The notes: generated by a model not told the origin, from the sequence alone. Shown: positions 7,454 to 15,199, counted from the stretch's first letter. The stretch is 17,558 bases of DNA from Anaerolineaceae bacterium (GCA_028699715.1 JAQVUC010000002.1:1-17558); one strand, 5' to 3'. Numbers and translations: made by a program.

Positions 7454-8776
7454 ATGACCGACGAAGCAAGCATTAATAATCAACACACAGACTCTCCGGC
7501 TACCTGGTTAGGCAATTATTTACCCATGTGGATTGGCCAGGCTTTGTCCCTGGTCGGTAGTGCTCTCGTTCAATTCGCATTGGTCTGGTATGTGACCAAA
7601 GAAACCGGCTCAGCCACAGTTCTGGCAACCGCCACAACCGCTGCGCTTGTTCCCAACATTGTTTTAGGCCCCTTCGTGGGGGCTTTGGTAGACCGCTGGG
7701 ATCGGAAATTAGTGATGATCTTTGCTGATCTGGCCGTTGCTCTGGCTACGGCAGTGTTGGCGGTGCTCTTTGCCTTTGGTCTGATTCAACTCTGGCACAT
7801 CTACATCATCTTATTCATTCGCTCAATGGGTGGAATTTTCCAGAGTCCAGCCCGTACTGCTTCCATCAGCCTGATGGTCCCCAAAGACCAACTGACCCGC
7901 TTGGGCGGCATCAACCAGGCCTTGGACGGTTTGATTTCCATCTTTTCACCTGCTTTGGGAGCACTGCTATTGGAACTTCTGCCAATCCAGTGGGTCCTGG
8001 CAGTTGATTTCATCACTGCTGTGATCGCAATCGGCTTACTGATTTTTTTCGTGAAAGTGCCCAAACCCAGAACGATCAAAGAAACAGAACTAATCACACC
8101 GAAAACGCTCCTGAAGGACGTTCGCGAAGGCTTTCAATACATTTTTTCCTGGCCAGGATTGTTTATCATTATCATGACTGCCAGCGTTTTGAACTTGTTT
8201 CTGGCCCCTGCAAGTAATTTGCTTCCGCTTTACGTGACTCAATATTTTAAAAAAGGAGCCCAGGAACTGGCCTGGCTTCAGGCTTCCATGGGTATTGGGG
8301 CTATTGTGGGAGGGGCGCTGCTGGGGTTTTGGGGCGGCTTTAAACGCAAGATTTTCACCGTTATGTCGGGTATCATAGGTATTGGGATCGGCATGATATC
8401 CCTGAGCATGATCCCTGCTTCCAATTATTTTCTTAGCTTGTTTGCTGCCGGCCTGGTTGGGACAACCGCATCGATTGCCAATGGTTCTTTAGGACCACTA
8501 ATGCAAAGCAAAGTTCCTTCTGAGATTCAAGGACGCATCTTTACCGTATTATCAAGCCTGAGTCTGGGCATGATGCCCGTTGGTTTATTTCTTTCCGCCC
8601 CAATTGTGGAGCATTTTAATATTCAGACTGCTTATCTGATAAGCGGGGCAGCCTGCTTGCTGATCGGATTGCTTAGCTTAATGGACAAACGGGTGGTAAC
8701 TTTCGATGCCCAGCTTCCTGGTGGTCAGCTGGCTGAAGAATCATTAGAAAGCTCTCCGCTAAACACTGCTGATTAA
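7454..8776 (+). CDS. MFS efflux transporter (MefA/EntS-like, MFS_3 type)
   Basis: This 440-residue protein has about 12 membrane helices and belongs to the major facilitator branch that includes macrolide efflux protein MefA and enterobactin exporter EntS. A polar 20-residue N-terminus precedes the first helix, which contains WIGQALSLVGSALVQFAL. The loop between helices 2 and 3 holds motif A-like GALVDRWDRK (76-85). SPARTASISLMVPKDQL and the following N-Q-x-L-D region match this branch. A second motif A-like loop appears as WGGFKRK in the C-terminal half. The family exports small hydrophobic compounds using the proton gradient; the substrate cannot be predicted. The final 30 residues are polar. 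The gene has its own TATAAT box. Its stop is 10 bases from the stop of the convergent HAD gene, with no obvious terminator between them. Confidence 0.88.
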   Translation: MTDEASINNQHTDSPATWLGNYLPMWIGQALSLVGSALVQFALVWYVTKETGSATVLATATTAALVPNIVLGPFVGALVDRWDRKLVMIFADLAVALATAVLAVLFAFGLIQLWHIYIILFIRSMGGIFQSPARTASISLMVPKDQLTRLGGINQALDGLISIFSPALGALLLELLPIQWVLAVDFITAVIAIGLLIFFVKVPKPRTIKETELITPKTLLKDVREGFQYIFSWPGLFIIIMTASVLNLFLAPASNLLPLYVTQYFKKGAQELAWLQASMGIGAIVGGALLGFWGGFKRKIFTVMSGIIGIGIGMISLSMIPASNYFLSLFAAGLVGTTASIANGSLGPLMQSKVPSEIQGRIFTVLSSLSLGMMPVGLFLSAPIVEHFNIQTAYLISGAACLLIGLLSLMDKRVVTFDAQLPGGQLAEESLESSPLNTAD

Positions 8777-8786
8777 GAGATTTAGC

Positions 8787-9485
8787 CTACTCCAAGACCC
8801 CACTTAAAAAATCTGCGACCATGCTTGTGGAGGGTAATATTTCCTGTGTTCCAGATTTGATCAGTTCTGTTTCTGTTCCAAAACCGCAAAGCACCGAAAG
8901 TGACTGTGCCCCGGCAGAAAGCGCCGCGCGCACGTCAGTGACAGTATCCCCGATCATCAAACAGTTCTCGATGGGGATGTTCATTCTTGAGGCGGCGTGC
9001 AATAGTGGGTCAGGAAATGGCTTGGTCCGCCGGCAGGTTTGGGAGCTGATCACAATTGGGAAAAAAGGATCGAGATTGTTGAGGTTCAGGAAATGCCGGG
9101 TGGTCACCTCATTTCTCGCAGTGACAATGGCAAAGGGATAACGCGAGGACAAGGCCTGGAGCATCGGAAACACACCCGGGATGAGGGGATAATGACGAAC
9201 CAAATGTTCTTTTTGATTGGCTCTGTGGTCAAAAAAATTGGCGATCAGATGGTCCATGCCAAGTCTGTCGGCAAGTTCCAAAACCCAGTTTCCCGGTCCT
9301 TCAGCTGTGCGGATGAACCAGCGCGAAAAATTTTTCAAGTTATTTTCACCAAGGATCGAACCCAAAAAGCCCAGATGTTCATAAACCTGCTCGACCATAC
9401 GGTCATCGCTATCGGATAAAGTCCCATCGACATCAAAAATCAAGGCTTTGACCTTTGAAATCTCGATCCCCGGTGCTTGCGTCAC
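8787..9485 (-). CDS. HAD-superfamily phosphatase (phosphoglycolate phosphatase-like)
   Basis: This 232-residue soluble HAD hydrolase has all four motifs. DVDGTLSDSD holds the nucleophile Asp18 and acid/base Asp20. VTAR (121-124) gives the Thr of motif II. Lys155 in TKPFPDP is motif III. GDTVTD (179-184) gives the Mg-binding acids of motif IV. A helical cap of about 75 residues sits between motifs I and II, as in subclass C1 (phosphoglycolate phosphatase, beta-phosphoglucomutase). The substrate cannot be assigned from sequence. The start is GTG at 9485, preceded five bases away by AAGGGA, which overlaps the stop codon of the upstream metallopeptidase gene. The 8-base gap makes translational coupling likely. 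Confidence 0.88.
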   Translation of the reverse strand: MTQAPGIEISKVKALIFDVDGTLSDSDDRMVEQVYEHLGFLGSILGENNLKNFSRWFIRTAEGPGNWVLELADRLGMDHLIANFFDHRANQKEHLVRHYPLIPGVFPMLQALSSRYPFAIVTARNEVTTRHFLNLNNLDPFFPIVISSQTCRRTKPFPDPLLHAASRMNIPIENCLMIGDTVTDVRAALSAGAQSLSVLCGFGTETELIKSGTQEILPSTSMVADFLSGVLE

Positions 9486-9493
9486 TTTTTCCC

Positions 9494-10876
9494 TTATTCC
9501 TGCATAGCGTCCTGAAGAGCAGTTAAATTCGTTTCATCAGGTGCCATGATCCAGATGAAATTTGTTTCATCTATAGCTTGCAGGCTGCTGAAATGCTCTG
9601 CGTCCTGCCACAAATTGCCATTATCTGAGGGACCAAAACGGAGATCAGAATAACTCCCGAAAGCCTCAAAGGCCTTTTCAGCATCTTGCGGGGTGTCCCA
9701 GACAAAGGAGACCACAGCAGCCAATTCTCCCGTTTGATTATTTTCATAAACCGCGTAGGCATCTCCGCCCCAGCCCTCAGCGGCATCCTGCGCCAGGCTG
9801 TCATAGAGCCGGCTTTTGCTGTCGGCTCCTTTAGCCAGGATCAGGTAGATATACCATTCCCCGATTACATTTTGTTCCACTAGGGACCAATCTTCACCCA
9901 AGACTGCGCTTAGGTCAGGCAAAGTGGGGTTTTGGGGAAGGTCATCAGGATACGCGTCTGGATGCATGATCTGCTCAGAGGAGAGCGGGTTCATGTCTGT
10001 GAAGGCGGCGTTGACGGCTTCATAGCCTCCCTCAGCGTACAGCGCCTGAACAAAACTGGCGCCATAGAGGTAAGGGAAGTTGAAATCCTCTTTCATATAC
10101 TCTGGAGCGGAATCGTAAACCGGGCTTTGGTAGCTGGTGTAAAACTCCTGGATCTCCTGCAGGTCATTTTGCGTGCCGTGCGTTTGGAACCACAGTTGCT
10201 CGGTGAGCACGGCGTCCCCTTCGATCAGCGCCTGGATAGCAATACAGCGTTCAGAGTCTTCTTCACAAGACTCCTCTGAGTAATCCAGCTGATCCTCAAA
10301 TTGAAACTGCCTGTCCTGAAGCACATGCACAAATTCGTGAGCGTAGGTCATGCGTTCCACAGCTCCAAAGCCAGTGTCACTGACCACGTACATCGCCTTT
10401 TCTTCTGAGTCATAAAAACCGGCAATTTGTTCTGTGTACAGGTCCATATAGAAATTTTTCAAGTCAAAACCTTCTGGTAAAAGGCCAAAGAGGTTCAGGA
10501 TGGCCACATCGCGCGCCTCGTCCTCAGGCTCATACTCCTCCAGGAAGTCATCGGTAACAATTTGTCTGAGTTCATCCACCGTCAGTACTTTGCGGGGGAC
10601 CGTGTTTTCGATGCTCAAGCCGCGCAGGTCGCTGACCTGACCCTCGATTGTGTCCATGCTGGAAGAGACAACCGGGTCTAAAGTGTGTTGCTCTAATTCC
10701 TGTTCAGAAGGGCTCTGTTCAACAATGGCAGCCTCTAAAGTTACCGTTGGTGGATAATCGTCCTGATACATAGTTGTGACCGTTGTATTCAGGATCACTT
10801 TGGCCAGGAAGAAAACCCCGGTTGCCAAAAGAACAAGCTTAATCAGGATCAGGAGGATAAGGTTTTTTCTACTCAT
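9494..10876 (-). CDS. Membrane-anchored putative zinc metallopeptidase (HEFVH...EGDA)
   Basis: The product has 460 residues from the ATG at 10876. One N-terminal membrane segment follows MSRKN (about 5-28), so the rest is probably extracytoplasmic. TYAHEFVHVLQDRQF contains the zinc motif His180-Glu181-x-x-His184. A downstream ALIEGDA offers Glu219 as a likely third ligand, the gluzincin arrangement. IAGFYDSEEKAMYVV before the motif and the HVLQDQ-like continuation are recurrent in uncharacterised secreted proteins of Chloroflexota and some archaea, as I recall. An acidic segment rich in Asp and Glu precedes the domain, and Cys residues about 204 and 211 could form a disulfide. A longer frame starting at 10978 is rejected: that ATG lies on the edge of the preceding gene's terminator, and a TATAAT box lies between the two. 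Substrate unknown. It leads a two-gene unit with the HAD gene. Confidence 0.8.
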   Translation of the reverse strand: MSRKNLILLILIKLVLLATGVFFLAKVILNTTVTTMYQDDYPPTVTLEAAIVEQSPSEQELEQHTLDPVVSSSMDTIEGQVSDLRGLSIENTVPRKVLTVDELRQIVTDDFLEEYEPEDEARDVAILNLFGLLPEGFDLKNFYMDLYTEQIAGFYDSEEKAMYVVSDTGFGAVERMTYAHEFVHVLQDRQFQFEDQLDYSEESCEEDSERCIAIQALIEGDAVLTEQLWFQTHGTQNDLQEIQEFYTSYQSPVYDSAPEYMKEDFNFPYLYGASFVQALYAEGGYEAVNAAFTDMNPLSSEQIMHPDAYPDDLPQNPTLPDLSAVLGEDWSLVEQNVIGEWYIYLILAKGADSKSRLYDSLAQDAAEGWGGDAYAVYENNQTGELAAVVSFVWDTPQDAEKAFEAFGSYSDLRFGPSDNGNLWQDAEHFSSLQAIDETNFIWIMAPDETNLTALQDAMQE

Positions 10877-10904
10877 GAATGTCTCATCTTTTTTCTTACA
10901 GCAA

Positions 10905-10910
10905 ATTATA
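10905..10910 (-). promoter_or_regulatory. -10 box for the metallopeptidase-HAD unit
   Basis: On the minus strand a perfect TATAAT lies 28 bases before the ATG at 10876, giving a predicted leader of about 22 bases. The -35 region is weak. A TTGAAA is present but only 14 bases upstream of the -10 box. Confidence 0.45.
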
Positions 10911-10948
10911 CACTTTGGGTCAGCTTTCAAAAACTTATTGTAAACAAA

Positions 10949-10975
10949 GAAAAACCCTTCTTTTGGAAGGGCTTT
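10949..10975 (-). terminator. Intrinsic terminator after the M20 peptidase gene
   Basis: Read on the minus strand, AAAGCCCTTC pairs with GAAGGGTTTT (10 bases, one G-T pair) around the loop CAAAA, and the T-run continues to TTTTTC. It starts about 20 bases after the M20 stop codon. Confidence 0.88.
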
Positions 10976-10995
10976 CATGGCACAAAATTTCCAGG

Positions 10996-12678
10996 CTACT
11001 TCATTGGCTTGACTTCGAGTGGCTCGTCATCGTCAAAAAAGTCTGTTTCCTCTTCGATAGGCTCTCTTTCAAGTTGTTTCATGGGGCGGGTGGGAAGAGG
11101 GCTTTCCAACTCACGAATAGCCTTGCTTACCAATTCGTCATCCAACTCGAGCTCTTCCTCCAATTCTTCTTCTTCGAGCTCATCTGAGTCGATATTGGCG
11201 ATCTTTTCAATCACTTCAATCATAAAACTGACAATGCGGGCGGCATTCTCGAATGACAACCTTTCATTGATCCCGTGCACGCTCTCGTTTTCTTCACTTT
11301 CCAATAGGAAAGGTGAGAAGCGGAATACCCGGTCGCAAATCTCCATATAGAGGCGGGCATCGGTGGCGCCGTTCATGATGAATGGCACCGGAAGAGCGCC
11401 GGGGACGAGCGTCTTGATCAGATCAAGCAGGATGTGAAATTGGGGCGAATTGACATCAGAAATCTCAGTAGGATCCCAGGAATGATCACCATAAAGGCTG
11501 TCATCGTGGGCTGGAAACACTTCAACCACATCATCAGCTATCAAATCGTTGATCTGCTTCAAGACGTCCGTAAGGGTGTCGCCCTGCAGCAAACGCAAAT
11601 TGATCGTCGCCTCAGCCAGTGCCGGCAAAACATTTTCGGTATGACCGCCCTTGATGATGGTTGGCGCGATAGTGGTCCTGGTAAAAGCGTTCAGGATGGG
11701 CGCGGCAGCAAAACGTGATTTGAGGATCCCACCAAAGAGCCAGGGATTGGCCAGCATCATTTTTTGAGTGAAAGGCAGCTCGTTTGCCAAAAAGCTCATC
11801 ATGAACTCTGCCATTTCCAGATCCTGGGGGAAAGGATTGTTCTCCAGGGTCGCTATCGCCAGGCTCAGCGCGCCAATTGGGGTTACTTGAGCTGGCGCGG
11901 AGGCATGACCGGGCGTGGTTTGCGCGCGCAAAACCAAGGAAAGATGTCCCTTTTCACCCACACCGATCATCCCAACCGGGGCCTCGATGCCAGGGATCAC
12001 TTCCCGGGTAATGGACCCACCTTCGTCCAGCAGGAAAGAAAGCCGGACCTTGCGATCTTTGAGCGTCCGGACAATTTGGCCTGCACCACGGGCACCTGAA
12101 ACTTCTTCATCTTCTCCAAAAGCCAGGTAAACGGTGCGTTTGGGTTGGAAGCCAACTTTGAGCAGATAGTTGACGGCCTCAAGAATGCCGATCATCACGC
12201 CTTTGCAGTCAATCGCGCCCCGCCCCCAGACATAGCCATCAGCCACTGTGCCGCTGAAAGGCGGATAAGTCCAACCGGAATCGGGGCCCTCATTGGCAGG
12301 AACAACATCCATGTGCGCGGTCAAAGCGATTGGCTCCAGCGTTGGGTCAGAACCTTCCCAGGTATAAAGCAGAGAATGGTCTCCCACCACTTCCCGGGTG
12401 AGGTATTCTTCCACTTCAGGATAGAGCGTGCTGATCAGGTTGTGCAGCCCCTGGAAGGGGATCGGGTCCACTTTTTCCGGATCGACATTGTTGATTGTTT
12501 TCATTTGAATTGCCAGGCCAATGTGTTTGGCAACTTCTTCGCCATCGATCTTGACCAGTTCGATTGCTTCTGGTTCACGCGTTTCGATGGGGTATTGCAT
12601 AGTCCGCACGAGCACAATTACGATGCCAGCCAGCAAAATCAGGCCAAGCAAAATCAACACTAAAGTTAAAGGGTCCAT
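10996..12678 (-). CDS. M20-family metallopeptidase (carboxypeptidase S-like) with membrane anchor and acidic tail
   Basis: This 560-residue protein begins with a membrane helix (about 4-25), as in the yeast Cps1/PM20D1 branch of family M20. These are di-zinc enzymes that cleave short peptides or N-acyl amino acids. Visible active-site elements are AHMDVVP (His122 ligand, Asp124), GRGAIDCKG (Asp157 bridging ligand), GEDEEVSG (Glu191 catalytic, Glu192 ligand), LLDEGG (Asp218 ligand) and ESVHGINER (His468 ligand). A dimerisation domain lies between about 230 and 370. After about residue 495 the protein carries an unusual tail of roughly 65 residues, mostly Glu, Asp and Leu, ending in a Lys/Pro-rich stretch. 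GGGAGGA four bases before the ATG fixes the start. The gene diverges from the two-component operon and has its own promoter and terminator. Confidence 0.92.
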   Translation of the reverse strand: MDPLTLVLILLGLILLAGIVIVLVRTMQYPIETREPEAIELVKIDGEEVAKHIGLAIQMKTINNVDPEKVDPIPFQGLHNLISTLYPEVEEYLTREVVGDHSLLYTWEGSDPTLEPIALTAHMDVVPANEGPDSGWTYPPFSGTVADGYVWGRGAIDCKGVMIGILEAVNYLLKVGFQPKRTVYLAFGEDEEVSGARGAGQIVRTLKDRKVRLSFLLDEGGSITREVIPGIEAPVGMIGVGEKGHLSLVLRAQTTPGHASAPAQVTPIGALSLAIATLENNPFPQDLEMAEFMMSFLANELPFTQKMMLANPWLFGGILKSRFAAAPILNAFTRTTIAPTIIKGGHTENVLPALAEATINLRLLQGDTLTDVLKQINDLIADDVVEVFPAHDDSLYGDHSWDPTEISDVNSPQFHILLDLIKTLVPGALPVPFIMNGATDARLYMEICDRVFRFSPFLLESEENESVHGINERLSFENAARIVSFMIEVIEKIANIDSDELEEEELEEELELDDELVSKAIRELESPLPTRPMKQLEREPIEEETDFFDDDEPLEVKPMK

Positions 12679-12682
12679 ATGG

Positions 12683-12689
12683 TCCTCCC
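12683..12689 (-). promoter_or_regulatory. Strong ribosome binding site of the M20 peptidase
   Basis: On the minus strand GGGAGGA lies 4 bases before the ATG at 12678. It is the strongest Shine-Dalgarno match in the window and confirms the start just before the membrane anchor. Confidence 0.75.
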
Positions 12690-12700
12690 AAATTTCCGAG

Positions 12701-12729
12701 ATTATAAGGTTATTGTAACGGAAAAGTAA
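12701..12729 (-). promoter_or_regulatory. Promoter of the M20 peptidase gene
   Basis: On the minus strand a perfect TATAAT (12701-12706) is preceded at 17 bases by TTACTT (12724-12729). The predicted start near 12694 leaves a leader of about 16 bases that just includes the ribosome binding site. Confidence 0.45.
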
Positions 12730-12797
12730 CAGTTCGTTGGGAAGAAGAAAGCTTATGCTAAATCAGAAATTAATGCATGCTTGCTATAGTAATAACC

Positions 12798-12803
12798 TAT
12801 AAT
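12798..12803 (+). promoter_or_regulatory. -10 box of the two-component operon, probably leaderless
   Basis: A perfect TATAAT ends 8 bases before the ATG at 12812. The expected transcription start (12809-12812) coincides with that ATG and lies downstream of the in-frame GTG at 12806. No good -35 is seen at 17 bases, and no Shine-Dalgarno site precedes the ATG. Confidence 0.45.
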
Positions 12804-12811
12804 TAGTGATT

Positions 12812-13504
12812 ATGAATGAAACCATCCTGGTCGTTGATGACCAAGCAAATGTACGCAGGCTGCTCAAAGACTATCTGAGCTCCCAGGGCTATCGCGTGGT
12901 CCAGGCAGGGGATGGGCAAACAGCCCTCTTTACTGCCAGACATGAACACCCCGATGTGGTCCTGTTGGATATCATGATGCCGGGCATGGACGGCTATCAG
13001 TTTCTTAACGCCTATCGCAAAGAAAGCCAGACCCCGGTGATCGTGATCACCGCCAAAGAAGAAGAGACCGACGCGGTTTTGGGCCTGGAGCTTGGCGCGG
13101 ACGATTATGTCATCAAGCCCTTCCGTATGCGGGAGTTGGTGGCGCGCATCCGGGCGGCTCTGCGCAGAGGCTATGGCAAGCAGGAAGTACAGGCTTTTCT
13201 CCGGATCGGCGGGATCCTTTTGGACAAGAGTTCGCACCTGGTCACGGTGGATGACGAACCAGTCAACCTCACCCCGCTGGAATTTGATTTGCTTGAAACA
13301 TTGATGCGCAACCCTGGCAAGGTTTTTACCAGGTCAGAGCTGGTGGACAAACTGTTTGAAAGTGGATTTACGGGTTTGGAAAGCACCTTGAACGTGCACA
13401 TGCGCAACCTGAGACGCAAGATTGAAAAAGACCCCTCCAAACCGGATTATCTGGAAACGGTTTTTGGGGTGGGCTACCGCATCCGACAGGCTGAGGAAAA
13501 GTGA
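12812..13504 (+). CDS. OmpR/PhoB-family response regulator
   Basis: The protein has 230 residues from the ATG at 12812. The receiver domain (about 1-115) has the acidic pair near the N-terminus (VVDDQ), the phospho-acceptor Asp53 in LLDIMMPGMDG, Thr in VIVITAKEE and Lys102 in VIKPF. The winged-helix DNA-binding domain (about 130-228) has the typical LTPLEFDLLETLMRNPGKVFTR, LNVHMRNLRRKIE and VFGVGYRI. It is expected to act as a dimer and control genes in response to the partner kinase. A GTG at 12806 is in frame but would lie upstream of the expected transcription start. Its stop overlaps the start of the kinase gene (GTGA, 13501-13504). The divergent M20 peptidase gene is a plausible target because of the shared intergenic region, which is inference. 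Confidence 0.95.
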   Translation: MNETILVVDDQANVRRLLKDYLSSQGYRVVQAGDGQTALFTARHEHPDVVLLDIMMPGMDGYQFLNAYRKESQTPVIVITAKEEETDAVLGLELGADDYVIKPFRMRELVARIRAALRRGYGKQEVQAFLRIGGILLDKSSHLVTVDDEPVNLTPLEFDLLETLMRNPGKVFTRSELVDKLFESGFTGLESTLNVHMRNLRRKIEKDPSKPDYLETVFGVGYRIRQAEEK

Positions 13505-15012
13505 GAAATTCGATCCACTTCAAGTTGGCTCTGGCTTTGATTGCCGTGACAGTCCTGACTGCCCTGGTCTTGACGATCGTCTTTTTTTCCAGCAACACAA
13601 ACCGCTTTGAGCAGTATGTTTTTGACCAGCAGTTTACCAACAAACTCCTGGAAGTGGAATCTTTTTATGCCGTCAATCAAAGTTGGGAGGGCGTCGAGAG
13701 TGTTTTGTCAACCACAACCGCAGGTCACGGCTTCACCACCGGTCAAGGCAGGCAGGGCGCCGGACAAGGTCAGGGGCAACCTCTTGGCAATAATCCTGTT
13801 CGCCAAACTGAACAAGCAAATGAAACCACAGTCCAGGGGCCAAATGCTTCCGCGGTCGGCCGCCAGTATGCTCTGGCAGACGCGGATGGGACCGTCCTGG
13901 TCGGGATTGAAGGGCTTTACCCTGAAGGTGAGACCCTTACTGAAGAAAATTTGGAAGAAGGCGCTCCGATCATCGTTGATGGGGATCAGGTTGGCACTTT
14001 GCTGGACTTGCGCCGCGGGTTGGTGCTGACCCAAGCTGAAGAATCTTTCCTGGAGCGCACAAACACCGGGCTTTTGTGGGCTTTGTTGATAACAATCGTT
14101 CTGGCAGCCATCCTGGGGATCTTAATTGCCAGGAATTTAACCAAACCAGTAGTCGAATTGACCCAGGCTGCCCAAAAACTGGCTTCAGGAGATCTAAGCC
14201 AAAGCGTGGATGTGCGTTCTTCGGATGAGCTGGGCAAGCTGAGCGAAGCCTTCAACAAGATGAGCGCGGAAATTGCTCAGAGTGACCGCCTTCGCAAACA
14301 AATGACAGCGGATATCGCGCACGATTTGCGCACGCCCCTGACTGTGATCGGCGGCTATATTGAATCCATGCGGGATGGTGACCTTGAAGCAACACCTGAA
14401 CGGCTGTCCCTGATTTATTCTGAAATTTCGAGGCTCAACCGACTGGTTGGGGATCTAAGACTGCTGAGCCAATCTGACGCGGGCGAATTACCCATGAATT
14501 TGCAGGTGATCGAACCCAATGAAATCCTGCACCAGGCACTGGAAATTTTTAAACTTCAAGCTGAGCAGCAATCGGTAGTCCTGCTTCTGGAAACTGAGGC
14601 GGAATTGCCAATGGTCATGGCTGACGAAAGCCGCTTGATCCAGGTAATGGAAAACCTGATTGGCAACGCGCTGAGATACACACCAGCAGGCGGAACTGTC
14701 AGCCTGAAGGCGAGCTTTGAAAAAAATAACCGCTTGGAGAACGGTCGGGAATGCGTCCGCTTTAGCGTAGAGGACAACGGCCAGGGTATCCCGGTGGAGA
14801 GTATGCCTTATGTGTTCGAACGTTTTCATCGGGTCGATAAAAGCCGCCACAGTGATGAAGACCAATCCGGCTTGGGCCTGGCCATCGTGAAAGCGATCGT
14901 TCAATCCCACGGGGGAAAGGTTTGGGTTGAATCAGTGGTGGGTAAAGGAACCAGTTTCCACTTTTGCATCCCCACTGCATATATGAAGACTTTTGATTCG
15001 CTAACAATCTAA
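13501..15012 (+). CDS. Sensor histidine kinase (HAMP-HisKA-HATPase, BaeS-like)
   Basis: This 503-residue membrane kinase starts with GTG at 13501. GAGGA lies three bases upstream and the start overlaps the regulator's stop, so the two are translationally coupled. Membrane helix 1 spans about residues 7-29. An extracytoplasmic sensor domain (about 30-187) includes a low-complexity Gly/Gln stretch near residues 75-97. Helix 2 spans about 189-209 and leads into a HAMP linker (ARNLTKPVVELTQAAQKL). HisKA has the phospho-acceptor His274 in DIAHDLRTPLTVI. The ATPase domain has the N box (NLIGNALRYT), G1 (DNGQGIP), F box (FERFHRVDKSR) and G2 (GLGLAIVK). It phosphorylates the adjacent OmpR-type regulator. 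The signal is unknown. No clear terminator separates it from the tRNA gene. Confidence 0.95.
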   Translation: MRNSIHFKLALALIAVTVLTALVLTIVFFSSNTNRFEQYVFDQQFTNKLLEVESFYAVNQSWEGVESVLSTTTAGHGFTTGQGRQGAGQGQGQPLGNNPVRQTEQANETTVQGPNASAVGRQYALADADGTVLVGIEGLYPEGETLTEENLEEGAPIIVDGDQVGTLLDLRRGLVLTQAEESFLERTNTGLLWALLITIVLAAILGILIARNLTKPVVELTQAAQKLASGDLSQSVDVRSSDELGKLSEAFNKMSAEIAQSDRLRKQMTADIAHDLRTPLTVIGGYIESMRDGDLEATPERLSLIYSEISRLNRLVGDLRLLSQSDAGELPMNLQVIEPNEILHQALEIFKLQAEQQSVVLLLETEAELPMVMADESRLIQVMENLIGNALRYTPAGGTVSLKASFEKNNRLENGRECVRFSVEDNGQGIPVESMPYVFERFHRVDKSRHSDEDQSGLGLAIVKAIVQSHGGKVWVESVVGKGTSFHFCIPTAYMKTFDSLTI

Positions 15013-15013
15013 C

Positions 15014-15042
15014 TTGACAGCCCTTGAGCTACAGGTTAAAAT
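15014..15042 (+). promoter_or_regulatory. Consensus promoter of tRNA-Phe
   Basis: TTGACA (15014-15019), 17 bases, TAAAAT (15037-15042). This is the best sigma70-type promoter in the window. It predicts a transcript starting about four bases before the mature tRNA, and its -35 box directly follows the kinase stop codon. Confidence 0.8.
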
Positions 15043-15052
15043 CTTTTCTCAC

Positions 15053-15125
15053 GCCGAGTTAGCTCAGTTGGTAGAGCATTCGACTGAAAATTGAAGGGTC
15101 CACAGTTCAAGTCTGTGACTCGGCA
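15053..15125 (+). tRNA. tRNA-Phe (anticodon GAA)
   Basis: This 73-base tRNA folds into a full cloverleaf. The acceptor stem GCCGAGT pairs with ACTCGGC. The D arm is GCTC...GAGC. The anticodon stem TTCGA/TTGAA (one G-T pair) holds the loop CTGAAAA with anticodon GAA at 15086-15088. The T arm CACAG/CTGTG holds the loop TTCAAGT, and the discriminator base is A. The 3' CCA is not encoded (CACA follows), so it must be added after transcription. The gene stands alone with its own promoter and terminator. Confidence 0.97.
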
Positions 15126-15128
15126 CAC

Positions 15129-15159
15129 AAAAACGTCCTGAAAAGGGCGTTTTTGCTTT
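15129..15159 (+). terminator. Intrinsic terminator after tRNA-Phe
   Basis: AAAAACGTCC pairs with GGGCGTTTTT (10 bases, one G-T pair) around the loop TGAAAA, followed by GCTTT. It begins three bases after the tRNA. Confidence 0.88.
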
Positions 15160-15199
15160 AATCTCACATAAATTCACCCTTTCCCGGCCTGCTTCCGGC

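Noticed and set aside
7277..7486. A 69-codon minus-strand frame across the plsC-MFS divergent region
   Set aside because: It overlaps both candidate promoters and the start of the MFS gene, has no family motifs, and reads like non-coding sequence.
9486..9493. HAD gene as an independent transcription unit
   Set aside because: The 8-base gap and a ribosome binding site overlapping the upstream stop leave no room for a separate promoter of the usual kind.
11009..11350. A Ser-rich plus-strand frame opposite the M20 peptidase tail
   Set aside because: The serine runs are simply the reverse complement of the Glu-rich codons of the real protein.
12803..13237. A 144-codon minus-strand frame antisense to the response regulator
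   Set aside because: It lies fully within a well-supported receiver domain gene and shows no recognisable motifs. Long antisense frames are common in such codon usage.
13740..13785. Possible tandem DNA repeat or CRISPR-like array
   Set aside because: It is a short Gly/Gln codon run inside the kinase reading frame, with no regular spacing.
15053..15154. tRNA-Phe as an integration site for a mobile element
   Set aside because: No integrase, no repeated tRNA 3' end in the window, and the flanking genes look like ordinary chromosome.
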